DNA of 64,000 bases, taken from NCBI RefSeq assembly GCF_023078275.1, contig NC_062988.1, positions 1,505,501-1,569,500 on the forward strand, in the 5' to 3' direction. Origin of the DNA: Leguminivora glycinivorella (lineage: Eukaryota; Arthropoda; Insecta; Lepidoptera; Tortricidae). Below the pieces are notes generated by a model. It searched no databases, was not told the origin of the DNA, and saw nothing but the letters and a program-made list of their open reading frames with translations. The position numbers and the translations under genes are program-made. This document shows positions 1 through 11,597 of the stretch, one piece after another (the first letter of the stretch is position 1; each line of letters begins with the position of its first letter).

Positions 1-65
1 TGAGAAAGTTTTGTAATAATACGTCGAATAAATGAATGGCGATGTTTTGTAGTTCTGCTATTTGA

Positions 66-205
66 AGTACAGTCAAGTGCAAAAATACGTATCGATTTTA
101 TCCGCTCAAAAATATGTACCGAGACCTTATTCCGCCGACATAAAGTGCTATGGGACATATTTTTGATAAGTTGTACGCACCCATATTTTTACACTTGACT
201 GTACT
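66..205. mobile_element. MITE, AGTACAGTCAAGTG inverted repeat
   Basis: About 20-bp terminal inverted repeats (AGTACAGTCAAGTGCAAAAATA-like on the left, its complement on the right) enclose roughly 95 bp without coding potential. Short size and TIRs mark a non-autonomous DNA transposon. Similar TACAGTCAGC ends occur at 42143-42280. Confidence 0.6.
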
Positions 206-526
206 TTGAAACGAATCAGCGATGAAGAAATATTAGTTGAATAGTGTTTATAATAAAGACTAAGAAAATTTCAAATAAATAGTACCTAGTTGAAACAAAA
301 TTACTCTAACTAAACTTTCGATGATTTGTTGTCGATGAAATGATATTCGATGAAAAGTTTGTCGGCGAAACAAGGGTACACCATTATATTGTTAATAAGA
401 TGAACCTTAGTTTTATTTCTCTGCTGCTAGCCGGCTACAACCTATACAGGAAAACGATAGAGAAAGATAACTATGATAAGGTACAAACCGGTCAAAGCGT
501 CAACGATTGTACTGGTAGCTCTATAG

Positions 527-570
527 CTAGTGACACACTGCAGGGTCTATACCCTGCAGTGTGTCACTAG
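527..570. repeat. Perfect 20-bp hairpin with 4-nt loop
   Basis: Bases 527-546 and 551-570 are exact reverse complements around the loop CTAT. The flanks show no transposon ends. It could be a young palindromic duplication, a MITE core, or a small-RNA precursor; nothing in the sequence decides. Confidence 0.75.
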
Positions 571-667
571 GTTGATCTTCAAAATATGAGAGAGTGTAAT
601 ATTATTCAAGGTTTTATTTTTGGTGGCATAAACTTGACTATAAAATAAATAAGTTAGTAAGTAAATA

Positions 668-1114
668 TTCCGCTTTGTGTGGTAGGGCACAGCACAGCGG
701 ATATCGTCTCGCTCGAATCTAGAGCAGAGCCCAACTGGGGAAGTACCTTCGCCTTACAGAAGACCGCAGCCAAATAGCACTAGACCCTACTCATAATGTT
801 GTGTTCCTGCCGGTGAGTAAGGCTGCCAGAGCTCAACGAGGGTGCGGTGTGCTGATGACGGGAGGACTTACGGAACTAACTTGTTCCGTCTATTGTCCTT
901 TGAGTTGTCGGCAACCCGAACCCTTCTTAGAACTTGTACACTCCTTTTTGATGTGTACTATAAAATAAATAAGTTACACAGCAAAAGGGAATGTACAAGT
1001 TTCTAATGGGGTGGCAACGCGCATGTGACACTGTTTGAGTTGCAGGCGTCCATAGGTTACGGTGACCGCTTTCCATCAAGCGGGCCGTAGGCTTGTTTGC
1101 CACCGACGTAGTAT
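668..1114 (+). repeat. Lepidopteran interspersed repeat, family A, full-size copy
   Basis: This copy matches 17640-18066 in the opposite orientation over its whole length. Fragments lie at 38267-38363, 54540-54670 plus 55206-55265, and 57783-57870. One end reads GCCACCGACGTAGTA, and the centre is itself an inverted repeat (TGTACACTCC...GGAATGTACA). The copy number in this window alone shows an interspersed repeat. I cannot assign the class. Confidence 0.7.
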
Positions 1115-1265
1115 TAAAAAAAAACAAATTTGCATGTAAAAAGTGGTTAACTTTGATAGTCTTTACGAGCCTATTTTAGTGTCCCACTGCTGGGCAAGGG
1201 CCTCCTCTTGCTTTTTCCACTCGATCCTTTCGTCGACGTTTTCCCTCCATAGCATAGGTAAGATC

Positions 1266-1444
1266 CATACTAATATTATAAAATGCGAAAGTGTATGTTT
1301 CTGTTTAGTTTGTCCGTCTTTCACGGCAAAACGGAGCGACGAACTATCGTGATTTTTGAAGTGGAGATAGTTGAAGGGATGGAGAGTGACATAGGCTACT
1401 TTTTGTCTCTTTCTAACCCGAGCGAAGCCGCGGGCAAAAGCTAG
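1266..1444 (+). repeat. Interspersed repeat, family B (ends GCGGGCAAAAGCTAGTA)
   Basis: It starts CCATACTAATATTATAAA and ends CCGCGGGCAAAAGCTAG. Other copies are at 8660-8692 (internally deleted), 20461-20500 (minus fragment), 38660-39061 (interrupted), 47257-47436 and 52965-53072 (minus). This 3' motif is common in lepidopteran LINE/SINE tails; the class is not resolved. Confidence 0.7.
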
Positions 1445-1756
1445 TATTATCTAAATTGTTACCAAATCCAGATTGAACTTTAAAGTAAGTATTTGAAAAT
1501 AAGATACTGAAACCTTTTATATTCGGCTTATGGTATTACAGCTTTAATACAAAGCCTTTAAAACAATAAAAACCCGGAACAGCTATAAATCTGCGCTTTG
1601 TCCGCGCATTAAAAATAAATTCATATGTAGCTTTTTACAGCCAAAGAATAACAGCATTATACTCTACTGACTATATATATGCATATCGTCACTACTTTAA
1701 AAAAACTTGTATCTTCGTCTGTCAATTATAAGAAAATTATAGTAAGTATGTATGGA

Positions 1757-2010
1757 ATGACGACCGGTCTGGCTCAGTCGGTAGTGACCCTGCCTGCTGA
1801 GCCGCGGTCCTGGGTTCGAATCCCGGTAAGGGCATTTATTTGTGTGATGAGCACAGATATTTGTTCCCGAGTCATGGATGTTTTCTATGTTATCTATTTA
1901 AGTATGTATATCGTCGCTTAGCACCCATAGTACCAGCGTTGCTTAGTTTGGGGCTAAGTTGATCTGTGTAAGGTGTCCCCCAATATTTATTTATTATTTA
2001 TTTAATGCAT
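1757..2010 (+). mobile_element. tRNA-derived SINE (SINE-1)
   Basis: A tRNA-like head has an A box (TGGCTCAGTCGGTAGTG) and a B box (GGGTTCGAATCCCGG). It is followed by a body ending GTGTAAGGTGTCCCCCAATA and a TTTATTTA-rich tail. The same organisation recurs at 9385-9598 (minus) and 49700-49965 (plus). The acceptor stem is not tRNA-like, so this is not a functional tRNA gene. Confidence 0.85.
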
Positions 2011-2219
2011 TTAGACTTACTGCGTTTTAACTTTGAGGAGAAGCATGAGATACGAGATTTTTTTCAAAGTAGTGACGATATCGTCATCGAGTCTGTTCGG
2101 AAAGTCAAGAGTCGTGGAATGTATTGGAGTCCATACAGACAGTATTTCAGACTCTAGTAAGGTTTACGAGTTTTTCTTAACCTCAAAACTTCCAAGTCAA
2201 ACGAGTAAAGCTACGTGAT

Positions 2220-2400
2220 ATCATAGATAGATAGATAGATAGAATACTCTTTATTGGCACACCTCAGCAAAAGATACAGTGGAGACAAAACAAATGATTA
2301 TAAATAGAGGCAGACAACAGGCGGTCTTATCGCTGAAGAGCGATCTCTACCAGACAACCTTTGGGTAGCGGAAATAACAAACATAATCAAAAAGAGTAGG
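2220..2400. repeat. (ATAG)n microsatellite with retroelement-like tail
   Basis: Six ATAG units are followed by AATACTCTTTATTGGCACACC. I associate this arrangement with LINE 3' ends read in reverse. The remainder to 2400 is anonymous sequence. Confidence 0.4.
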
Positions 2401-2969
2401 TGCTTCGAAATAAAAAAAAACATAATTATTCTAATGTCCAACACACAAATTGAATAAACATACACATATAAGAGAATATAAATAGACTTACATAAACATA
2501 CTTAAATAGTAATATACAACAAGCCAGATATAGATTATCAAACCAAAAATATACAGCAATCATACCAACCACAGTACACCGGTCAAATCTTACATGAAAA
2601 TCGGCTAAAAAAACAAAGTGTGATGTAAAGCTAGATTTTTGGTATGTTATTTGGAGTCCTTGGGGGAATGTAAGACTATATTTTGCAAGCAAACAAAAAG
2701 TGTGCTAACTTCGTAATTTAAAAAAAAAGTAAAAAAATCGGACTTTTTTTGGTTTTTATTTTTTTATTAAAAAACTATGCGTTTTTGGTCAAAAGTTGCT
2801 TTGTAGAGTTGAAAGCGCATTAAATTTCAAACAGTTTGACATCTTTTTTATCAATGTCCGTCAAATAGTTTTCGAGATATGAAGCGTCAAAAAAGGTCAA
2901 TTTTTGACGCATTTATAAAATGTAGCGTTTTGCCAATATTTTTAGACAAATATCTGCAAAATACTTCAG

Positions 2970-4258
2970 GATATGATATGATGATGATGATGTATTCCTG
3001 TTATCCCTCACTAGGGACATAGGGCTCTCAGAAGAATCTTCCACTTTTCACGATCCTGGGCGACTGCTTCCAAATCCTTCCAGCCTAGTCCACTTGCGCC
3101 AGCCTCCTTTTCCACTGACCGCCTCCACGTGGTACAAGGCCGTCCCGACCGTCTACTGCCAGGTGATTGCCAGCAGAGACCCTGTTTGGACAGGTGGTTA
3201 TCTGCTCTGCGTAGCACGTGCCCTATCCATCGCCACTTCCGTGCGCGTATTTCCTGGCCTACGGGCTTTTGTCCCGTCAGCTGCCACAATCTAGCGTTTG
3301 AAATAGTTGTCGGCCAGTAAATACCCAAGATGCGCCGGAGACACTTGTTAATAAACACCTGCAACCGATTGGTGATGTCCTTCCTCACAAGCCATGTTTC
3401 GCAACCGTACAAGAGGACCGACTTGACGTTAGAGTTGAACATTCTAATTTTAGTACCACGAGTTATTACGGTGGACGTCCAAACAGGCTTCAGCTGGGCA
3501 TACGCTGCTCTCGCTTTGTTGATGCGCGTCTCAACATCGCTCTCCGCTCCCCCTGAAGGATCGACCACGCTCCCTAGGTACGTAAAACGATTGACCTGTT
3601 CCACTGCTTCACCCCTTATATTTATTGGAGCTGCATCCAAGGTATTAAGACGCATGTCCTTCGTCTTCGAACAATTTATGCGTAAGCCTTCTTCTGCAGC
3701 GAAACGGGTAAGGTCATCGGTCTTGGACTGAAGGTGTTCGCGTGATGTTGCGAAAAGACATAGGTCGTCGGCAAAATCAATGTCTTCGAGGCTTTTTCCA
3801 TTGACCCATGGCAGCCCTCTGCTCCCTTGGCTCGTTACTCTGCGCATCACGTCATCCAAAACAATGAGGAACAGCAACGGAGACAGTAAACATCCCTGTT
3901 TCACACCGGCCGTTACAGGTATACGTTCTGACAGCTGTCCTTTGTGCAGCACTCTACAAGAGGAACCCCTATAAAGATTGTGTATAATTGTTATGATCTT
4001 GTCTGGTATACCTCTTCTTCTAAGTATGCGCCATATACTTGTCCACTTGACCCTGTCGAACGCTTTCTCGAAGTCTACAAACAGAGTGAAGAGTTCGCTA
4101 CGCATTTCGTTGCATTGTTCCAAAATCATACGTAGAACGTTAATTTGGTCGATGCAAGACCGCCCTGCTCTAAAACCACTCTGTTCGTCTCTTAGTGTTC
4201 CATCGACAGCACCCATCATTCTGTGTAACAGTATCTTGCAGAGGACCTTGGAACACAC
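2970..4258 (-). pseudogene. 5'-truncated LINE reverse transcriptase (RTE-like)
   Basis: A 415-residue open frame (stop at 3011) covers the palm, thumb and C-terminal part of a non-LTR reverse transcriptase. Visible blocks are FVDFEKAFDRV, AGVKQGCLLSPLLF, the catalytic DFADDL box, the thumb motif LLYGCETW, and a C-terminal RKWRWIGHVLRR...GRP...W region. The apurinic endonuclease and the N-terminal half are missing, as expected from 5' truncation during target-primed reverse transcription. Beyond the stop, about 2970-2995 is an ATC-type repeat tail, the usual 3' end of such elements. The frame is intact over its length, so the insertion is fairly young compared with its surroundings. RTE-type is my best placement; a related clade is possible. 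Confidence 0.85.
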
Positions 4259-4620
4259 GAATATAACATTATATAAAATTTATTTTGCTTTAGTTTTAGT
4301 GCAAATAAAGGTCAGTAAGACGAATAGTTACTTTGGTAAACAAAAAAAATCTATAAATAGAGAAGCCAAGAGTCTGGTAGATTGGTTAAGGTAAAATAAT
4401 TTACGCTAAAAGTTTTAGGTTGAAAGTGCTATCTATTCGATCTTACTTTCTTTGATATCCATTTATCTGAAAAAATTGCCTAAGCTAACTTTGCATCGAT
4501 TTGACTATTACTAATGAAGAAATAAAATACAGTAAAATTTTGAAGTTTAGTAAATTAGAAAAATAAAACAGAATTAGTTACATTTTCCTGGTTCTGCATC
4601 TTGATGGCACAACTCCTGTA

Positions 4621-5203
4621 GTGATAGAAAGTCCACTTGAGTTGTATTTGACCACCAATTGCTGTGGAATAAACTACGGGAACGGAAAGCGCCCACGCCA
4701 AATATTAAGATACTGGAGAAGTGGTATTCCCAGCAGCAGAAAGATGGAAGTCAACTCTGTCCACAGCCAGCGGGCTAAACTGTGGCGTGAAACAAGGAGG
4801 CAGTATGTCTCCGGCTCTCTTCAGCGTGTACATGGATGGGCTGTCGCAGGCTTTGACCAGTACCGAGGTTGGCTGCTCCATCAATGGGCAAATGATAAAT
4901 CACATCGCAATCATCGCATATGCAGACGATATGGTCCTACTAGCACCATTTGTGGGAGCTATGCGTAAGTTACTCGCAGAATGCGAGAGACACGCCAGCC
5001 AGCATAACATGAGATACAATCCGGACAAGTCTGAATTTATGCTCATGGAGGCAGCACATATGCCCACACAGGTACCACCTCTTTTGCTTGATGGAGTTCA
5101 ATTGCGGAGAGTACACGAAGTCAAATACCTACCTTGGCCACATCTTGTTTTCCAGTTTAAAAGACCTGGAGGACATAGAAAGGCAGAGGCGAGCCACTCG
5201 TAA
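4621..5203 (+). pseudogene. Fragment of a second LINE reverse transcriptase
   Basis: Two overlapping frames (4621-4968 and 4721-5203) share one decayed gene. The second reads CGVKQGGSMSPALFSVYMDG, then the catalytic AYADDMVLLAP, then a thumb region with YNPDKSEF. It is a different family from the LINE at 2970-4258 (YADD rather than FADD, jockey/CR1/L2-like spacing) and lies in the opposite orientation. Both ends are truncated and at least one frameshift lies near 4720-4790. Only about 160 residues of a normally 900-1000-residue protein remain. Confidence 0.75.
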
Positions 5204-5929
5204 ATATTTTTTTCCGCCAAGCGGCGATCCTGAGGTCTACCTGACCGTAAACTTAACTTACTAAATAAATGTTGATTTGATATACGCAAATATGTGTCTG
5301 AGTAATACTTGAACAGCCCCCAAATAATAATAATTCGTTCTCCGCTACTCCTCCTGTAAATATATGTAAACTATCCCATTTGACCATTACCATCCACCGA
5401 TTATTTCTGATCCAGTTATACTAGACTTATGATATAATCCTATTTTTTTAAATAACTCGCACTCTTTTGGTCTTAAATGAAAGCTAGTGAAATTTTCTAC
5501 ATTTTTATTTTACAATTTATGTAATAGCCTGAGTTGTTTTGCTGATATCTGTCTCAAAATATTAGCAAAACGAATATTTTCATAGAAAGGGGGAAAATGC
5601 TCTTTTTGTGACGCTTCATATCTCAAAAAATATTTGACGGACATTGATAAAAAAGATGTCAAACTGTTTGGAATTTAATGCGCTTTCAACATTACACAGC
5701 AACTTTTGACCAAAAATGCAAAGTTTTTTAATAAAACGGCAAAATACAAAAAAAGGCTGGTTTTTTTACTTTTTTTTTTAAATTACGAAGTTAGCACACC
5801 ATTTTTTTGCTTGCAAAATATAGTCCTACATTCCCCCAAGGACCCCAAATAACATACCAAAAATGCAGCTTTACATCACACTTTGTTTTTTTATTTCTCT
5901 TTTTGACCAGTGTACAGAGTAAATATAGC

Positions 5930-6937
5930 AATACGATCACCTTATCATCATATTAGTATATCATATTCGTGACCTGACAAGCACGTGGAAAATATACAAG
6001 TAACACTTAAAGTAGACATTTTATACTTACATTGTGTAATGAGTACACCAACGCGCACCAACTTACTAGCCAACGCTCCTACTGTCAGGGCAATATCAAT
6101 ACTTAATGAAGTGTCCACCAAAATAGATTTATTTACATGTACACTGACTGAATTCACAGAAGTTACAAGCCGGCAATTGTGTGGCTTGCCTAATAAATAA
6201 AACTTAGTTAATTAAGTTCTTATTATAGATGTGTTTTTATATGTACATATTACGTGTTGGGCTGTAGTCTGTAAGTTTTATGTACAATGTTATTGTAATA
6301 AATAAAAAAATAAATAAAAATAAATATCCATAAGTGGGGCGTCGTGTATGGCAGCTATCAATCAAATCCGTAAAGCTCGAGAAAATACTGTCAATTGGTT
6401 AACCAAGTCATTAAAGACTAAGAACTAAAGAACTAGAAAAAGATAGGGTGCATTGGGGTAATTTCGAAGTACAGAAATGCCCGGGTAATTTCGAAAGGGG
6501 AATCTTGATATGATGGAAATAATGGTGATTTTCGAAATTAAATACACAAAAGAGGTAGGTTTGAACATGAAACTTCTCAAAATCAGTGTTCAAATATGTT
6601 GGACAGAAATCGTATATAAATAGTACATTTAGAGACGTAAAAGGACCCCAAAGTAATAGAAAACAAAAGAGGAAAATGCTATCCTTATGCGTTCAACAGC
6701 ATCGTTGAAATTTCTAAACCATTTACAATAAATATCACCCAGATATACGCAACAACTTAAACCTTATTTGTGCCTATTTTATTATAAGCTTTATTTCCGT
6801 GTCTGAAAGTTGAATTTCACGAGTTTACATAACTTCTAAATAATTACCATAAACGAGTGAACTCGCAAAGTTAAATTGAATGCGTTTGCCAAAACACACA
6901 TATCGTTGTATGTATTTAAACTGTATTCCAGAGTACG
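5930..6937. other. Anonymous AT-rich stretch
   Basis: No convincing coding signal. An A-rich AATAAATAAAAAAATAAA tract at 6296-6325 resembles a retroelement tail. The rest shows no repeat that recurs in this window. Confidence 0.4.
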
Positions 6938-7490
6938 TAGCCAAATGCACAAACGCTTACGAAAATATCGATATCGTAGCTGTACCTTATTAGAGATGCA
7001 CCGAATATTCGGCCCTTATTTTAATTTTCGGCCGGATACCGGATAGTGGCGTACTATCCGGCCGGATACCGGATAGTGACGTACTATCCGACCGGATACC
7101 GGATAGTGACGTACTATCCGGCCGGATACCGGATGTGCGATTTTTGAGTTACGGTTATATCATAGCCCTTTATTATTAAAAAATTAAACATTGATTTTAA
7201 ACAAAAACGGACTCCGCGCGAAGTTCACTACGAAACAAGTCAAAATCTGCACGACGCGCCCGCTCCCTGCTTAAATTGTACGTATTGTAGGTAAAATTCT
7301 GCTGTCCGAATATTCGGCGGCCGGATACCGAATATTCGGCCGATGATTGGGCCAAATATTCGGTATCCGGCATCCGGCCAAACAACTATTCGTTGCATCT
7401 CTAGTCTCTATCGCTCCGTATTGGCGCGACAGAGGCAGACTGCGTGTCCATCGGCGTCTAGCGTCAGCCATTGTCATTGCGGCTAAGCCG
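6938..7490. mobile_element. GTAGCC-type MITE split by a hAT-like MITE
   Basis: The outer halves (6938-6990 and 7404-7490) resemble the GTAGCCGAATGGCA MITEs at 35069-35213 and 57451-57595: AAACGCTTACGAAA on one side, TATTGGCGCGACAGAG on the other. The segment between them is the separate element at 6991-7403. Confidence 0.5.
6991..7403. mobile_element. hAT-like MITE with internal 30-bp tandem repeats
   Basis: Inverted ends TAGAGATGCA(C/A)CGAAT enclose 413 bp. Inside, at 7031-7134, a 30-bp unit containing CCGGATACCGGATAGTGACG repeats a little over three times, each unit itself partly palindromic. The element at 39333-39816 shares the TAGAG(A/G)TG...GAATATTCGG end style and has an 8-bp duplication, supporting a hAT affiliation. 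The duplication here is unclear (TACCTTAT versus GTCTCTAT). Confidence 0.6.
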
Positions 7491-7499
7491 GTAGCTTAA

Positions 7500-9289
7500 G
7501 TATTGCAAAATGAACCTTATAACTTGGATGGCTCATGTTTTAAGCAAAACTTTTGTTTGATGTGCAGGAGTTATTCAATAAACATTATGACTGTGAATGG
7601 TCTTAGCGACTTTGATCCTTATGCACTGAGAGAAATTTGCATTGTGAATTTAACAAGTTCGACTTTTTGCGGTTTATCCGTTTGAATCAGACAAACGTAT
7701 GTTTAAAAAAAATATGTGTCAGGATGTTTTTATAAAATCGACTTGTTGATTCAAATATATTGCCGATTCAAATGACAAGTAGCTTCTTGTTTGAACCAAA
7801 GAGCACGTATGCGCTATTTTAACCAAAAAACTTGTTGAACGAACATGAAAACTGGTTGTATTTTCTCTCAGTGTGTCTTGGTCATTGGGACATGTGTACA
7901 TATTATTAGACTTAAATATAAAAGGGTGTCTATTACGTATGAGTTTGGACATTGGGGAGTAATTTAAAATATGCAAAGTGAGCGTGGGATGTCAGTTTCC
8001 GTATTTTCAAGTTTTATTGGCAAAACAATAGAGATTATGTTATTGTTAGACATTGAGAGGGATTAACCAAAAATTGTTGCATGGTACTGTAAATCATTCA
8101 ATATTCACATATACACCGTGTTTTTTTGTTTTCCGTTAAATTCGACACGTCGTTAGGTTCGTTATCTGGAACCACCCTGTATTGTATATCACTTTTAGTT
8201 AAATTCACCAAAAAAAATTTTGTCATCGTTTTCTTACATAATAAATGAATTAATTTGTATGAGACACCCTTAAGAATAATGTTCAAGTTAGTGTCAAGTG
8301 ATTGACGGCACATGTCAAAACAAAGAACATTAGAAAGTGGTAGAGGCTTGTCACACACGTGTTCAGTAATTAGTTTTATTTTTTTAATAACTCAATAACC
8401 GTAAGAGTTAAGACGCTAGTTTCTTAGAGAAATTTATTGCATTTTATCTAAAGAAACTTCCCTTAAAGTTAACGGAATTCAATAAAAACAGGGCGTATAC
8501 ATTTCGTACCGCAAATTATAATAAAACGATTTCACGTAGCATTTCGTAGCACATAAGTAATGCTACTTACGACGCACATAAGTAATGCATCGTTACGACG
8601 AAGCGATAATATTTATTTTGAGGTATAATAAATAACCTCTTTTACAATAAAAGAACAATCCATACTAATATCCGCGGGCAAAAGCTAGTTATCTATAATT
8701 CATCGTATTTTAAACAACGACTGGAACAAAAAATATGAAACCGTTATTGATGACTTATCAGTTTTGTGAGCGAAAACTTTAGAACTTAATTAAGAACCAA
8801 CAAGGAAAGATAAAAGGCAGGTAAACGTCCAAAAATTTTACTCAATAACTTTTTTTTTCTGATCTTACCCTTTTTAAATACTTCAAGCGCACAAGATAAA
8901 ATCGAACGTTTAATTACCTAGTAAAAAAAATAAGTTATAGTACCTTCATTGTCTAATGTGGAACGGAAGGCAATTATTGCAAACAAGAGTAAGTTAAAGC
9001 GAGACGGCATACGGGAGCGATTTAAAGATTCGAGTTTGCCATATTTTTACGCCCGCCCCCAGTTACACACAATGTCTTTCATCACACTTGCAATATAAAA
9101 AATATTTAAAAACACAAAAAATACGGCACTAGAAAATATCATAATCATAACACCCTAGTGAACGATTTTTATATATTTTTTCTCTAAACTTCGAACAATT
9201 TACTTCTGTGCAGGTCACAAGAGTCAACCGATCCTGTAATAAAATATAATTATTGTATTAGATTTTCAATAGTCTATATTGCCGCCTCA
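7500..9289. other. Anonymous AT-rich stretch
   Basis: No gene that I can support. The only recognisable piece is an internally deleted family-B repeat at 8660-8692, where CCATACTAATAT is joined directly to CCGCGGGCAAAAGCTAG. Confidence 0.4.
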
Positions 9290-9627
9290 AGCATAGCACG
9301 CTAGTGTGATATAGTTTATCGCGTCGGTGCGTCCTTTTCACACTTACAGAATGTGCGATAAACTATAGGTATCATACTCGTATTAAATAAATAAATAAAT
9401 AAATATTATAGGACATTCTTACACAGATTGACTGAGCCCCACGGTAAGCTCAAGAAGGCTTGTATTGCATAGAAAGCGTCCATGACTCAGGAACAAAAAA
9501 TATCTGTGCTCATCACACAAATAAATGCCCTTACCGGGATTTGAACTCAGGGCCACGGCTCAGCAGGCAGGGTCACTACTGACTGAGCCAACCGGTCGTC
9601 AAATATTATCACACTAGCATGCTAGGC
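9290..9627. mobile_element. MITE (GCTAGTGTGATA ends) interrupted by a SINE
   Basis: Outer inverted ends TAGCACGCTAGTGTGATA and TATCACACTAGCATGCTA flank an internal GTTTATCGCG hairpin. The SINE at 9385-9598 lies inside. The nesting dates the SINE as younger. Confidence 0.6.
9385..9598 (-). mobile_element. tRNA-derived SINE-1, inserted in a MITE
   Basis: This is the reverse complement of the SINE at 1757-2010. A TAAATAAATAAATA tail is at the left, the B-box complement CCGGGATTTGAACTC is near 9535, and the A-box complement CTGACTGAGCCAACC is near 9582. Confidence 0.8.
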
Positions 9628-9664
9628 CCGGACGGAGATCCCCTAAAACGTAATCGAAGTTAAA

Positions 9665-9792
9665 AGTTAAGTAGAATTCCTTGCCGGCGGCTATATTTAT
9701 TTCCGAGCTCATATAACCCGGCAACCTTCAAATCAAGAGTGAACAGGCATCTTCTGGGCGAGCTCACTCCATCGTAGGCCACGTCTTTGCCT
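9665..9792 (+). pseudogene. C-terminal remnant of a LINE ORF2
   Basis: Broken plus-strand frames read NSLPA, then further on FKSRVNRHLLGELTPS and a stop. This matches the conserved ending of jockey/CR1-type LINE ORF2 proteins (a WNSLP motif followed by FKxxVNRHL). One frame change lies between the two motifs. Everything upstream is lost. Confidence 0.6.
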
Positions 9793-10289
9793 TTGGCAGC
9801 TTTGGCTAGTCTGTGGCCAAGAGTAAGCCCATTTATAATAAAAAAAAAGAAAAACATAGCTCTCCACTTGCTTCTGATTTGACAGAGCATTCTGCCGCTA
9901 TTTCGACATTTGAACAAATAAATACCTGTCCAATTTCGCTTGTAAACGAATTCAAAGACTCGATCCCATAAGCCCGGGGCTTGGTCGCCGACTTCTGCCA
10001 AATGCCGCATTATTTACCAACAGTTGCCTCGCTTGGAGATGGAATTAAGAAAACAGGTTGCATTAGATTTAAATTTTATTGATAGGAGCATTTTTAGGAT
10101 TCCGTGCCTCAATGAGAAAAAATGGAAGCCTTGTAGGATCAGTTATTGTCCGTCAGTGCGTACGTTTCTCCACTGCAGCACAAAATAAAACCGAAGCAAA
10201 CATTATCCGTATCCGTAGTCCGCATTAAGTTACCAAGCCAATAAAGTTAGTTTGTCCCTCTCCAACGTATATATATATATATATATAGA

Positions 10290-10520
10290 TATCTCCACTC
10301 GGTCAATGTTGATCAGACGGGTTTTGGCATCAGTTAATTGTTGATCCGTTGGCAATTGTTGATCACAACAGTTTTTGTTGATCTAATGTATGACTCGGCA
10401 TACAAATGTGGCTCCGATCGGATCAACAACTGCTGTCCATCTGCCGGCAAAATTACGAACTATTCATAGCATTTTTTATACAAATCCGCTCCGTCAATTG
10501 TTGATCTGATTCAAATGGAC
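10290..10520. repeat. GTTGATC-rich repeat
   Basis: AATTGTTGATC and its complement occur repeatedly. A diverged copy in opposite orientation lies at 18120-18300, sharing the order ATCCGTTGGCAA, CAGTTTTTGTTGATC, ATGTATGACT. An (AT)n run at 10268-10287 precedes it. This is an interspersed repeat of unknown class. Confidence 0.55.
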
Positions 10521-10750
10521 CAATCAGGGAACACCTTCTCCACGATTGGTTGTTTGCTATTGTGCGCTGTTGCCACTGTTCTCTGCAATCAATATCCTTC
10601 TATTGTACATACTAAGTAACCTTCTAATATGTACTACAGAGATTTATTAAGGTAATAAAACTTAAGTAACAAAAAAATAACAAGCTAACTCTAAAAAAAT
10701 AATAAAACAACTTAAAATTAAATTAAAAACAAATCTAAACTAAAATAAAT

Positions 10751-11371
10751 CTAAATAGGGCTGAGTTGACAAGAAAGGCCATGGTGTCCAAGCTCGTCGA
10801 CGGTTGTGCCGCAGGGGCACCTATGAGGGGTGCAGACCTTTACTCCGAGCCTGAGGCTCACGGCTAGGCGCAGGCTATCAGGCTCTAGACCACTGGGAGG
10901 CGAAGGGTAAGCGTGCAGCCACTGGCCGGATTCCTTTTCTGCGGCTGCTAACAGCCGCGCCCGCATTGTGGCAGTGGTACTAGGACTGGAAAGGAGTTCG
11001 TCGAAGGTACAAATAGTGTCGTCCCAGCAACGTTGGATATGTAATTTTTTAGGAAAAATTTGACTCGGACAAGCCGTCAGCCAGGCGTTTCTAGCGTCCG
11101 TCAGGCACGCCGTCTCGAAGTTTAAAGGGCAGGCCCTTAATATTTTACCTACGAGGGCGGACGTGCCGTGGACAGGTGATAGAAACGACGGCAAAGCAAC
11201 ACTAGAAATTTTGCGCGTACCCAACCCGCCGAATCTGATGGGAAGGGACGCCTGGTTCCAGGAACGCTCGCTGAGCTGAATGTTTAAAATTGACTCTAAA
11301 GAAGATCTAATGAGGTCGTCAATAGGTGATAATAAATTTTGGTGCTTCCAAAAAGGGCAGCAGCGAAGCAA
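10751..11371 (-). pseudogene. LINE thumb and CCHC-like C-terminal fragment
   Basis: This 206-residue piece begins with a conserved post-palm region (SWNQASLPIRFGGLG) and ends with HRCPCGTTVDELGHHGLSC. Its C-x-C...H-H...C spacing matches the zinc-binding knuckle that precedes the restriction-like endonuclease in R2-type LINEs. A stop follows within six residues, so the endonuclease is lost. The open frame extends slightly upstream of the first Met, which is therefore not a true start. Confidence 0.6.
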
Positions 11372-11597
11372 ATAAGTAAATTTTGGTACAAAAAGGCAGA
11401 ATTTTAAAATAGTCAGAGCGGAATGAGAATTTATCTCGAGTAAGCGATCAGCGCAGTTTTTGAATTAGGAAGTCGCGTTTGTAATGACGTTAGGAATGGC
11501 TTCTTCGAAGATAGGTGACCTTAGGAGGTTTAATGAGTCCTTGTTGACAAATTTAATGTTAGGCGTAATTGCTTGAAATTTTTGAATGGTGTCGGGA

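Larger units (their letters stand above)
2574..5915. mobile_element. Foldback/TIR element, 3.3 kb, with two captured LINE fragments
   Basis: About 330-bp inverted repeats at 2574-2905 and 5600-5915 start GTACACCGGTCAAA and end TTTGACCAGTGTAC. They are roughly 85-90% alike by eye. The interior contains no transposase that I can read. Instead it holds two LINE reverse-transcriptase fragments in opposite orientations. I infer a non-autonomous foldback DNA transposon later invaded by retrotransposons. A target duplication is not obvious. Confidence 0.65.

Noticed and set aside
1757..1832. tRNA gene
   Set aside because: A and B boxes are present, but the acceptor stem does not pair and the sequence recurs with a common SINE body. 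The same holds at 42329, 46936, 49700 and 63863.
3094..4394. Plus-strand open frames over the LINE reverse transcriptase
   Set aside because: They are shadows of the minus-strand reverse-transcriptase gene, which has clear family motifs; the plus frames have none.
9660..10010. Minus-strand 116-residue protein
   Set aside because: The plus strand of the same region reads as a LINE ORF2 C-terminus, and the minus frame includes a poly-Phe run from an A-tract.
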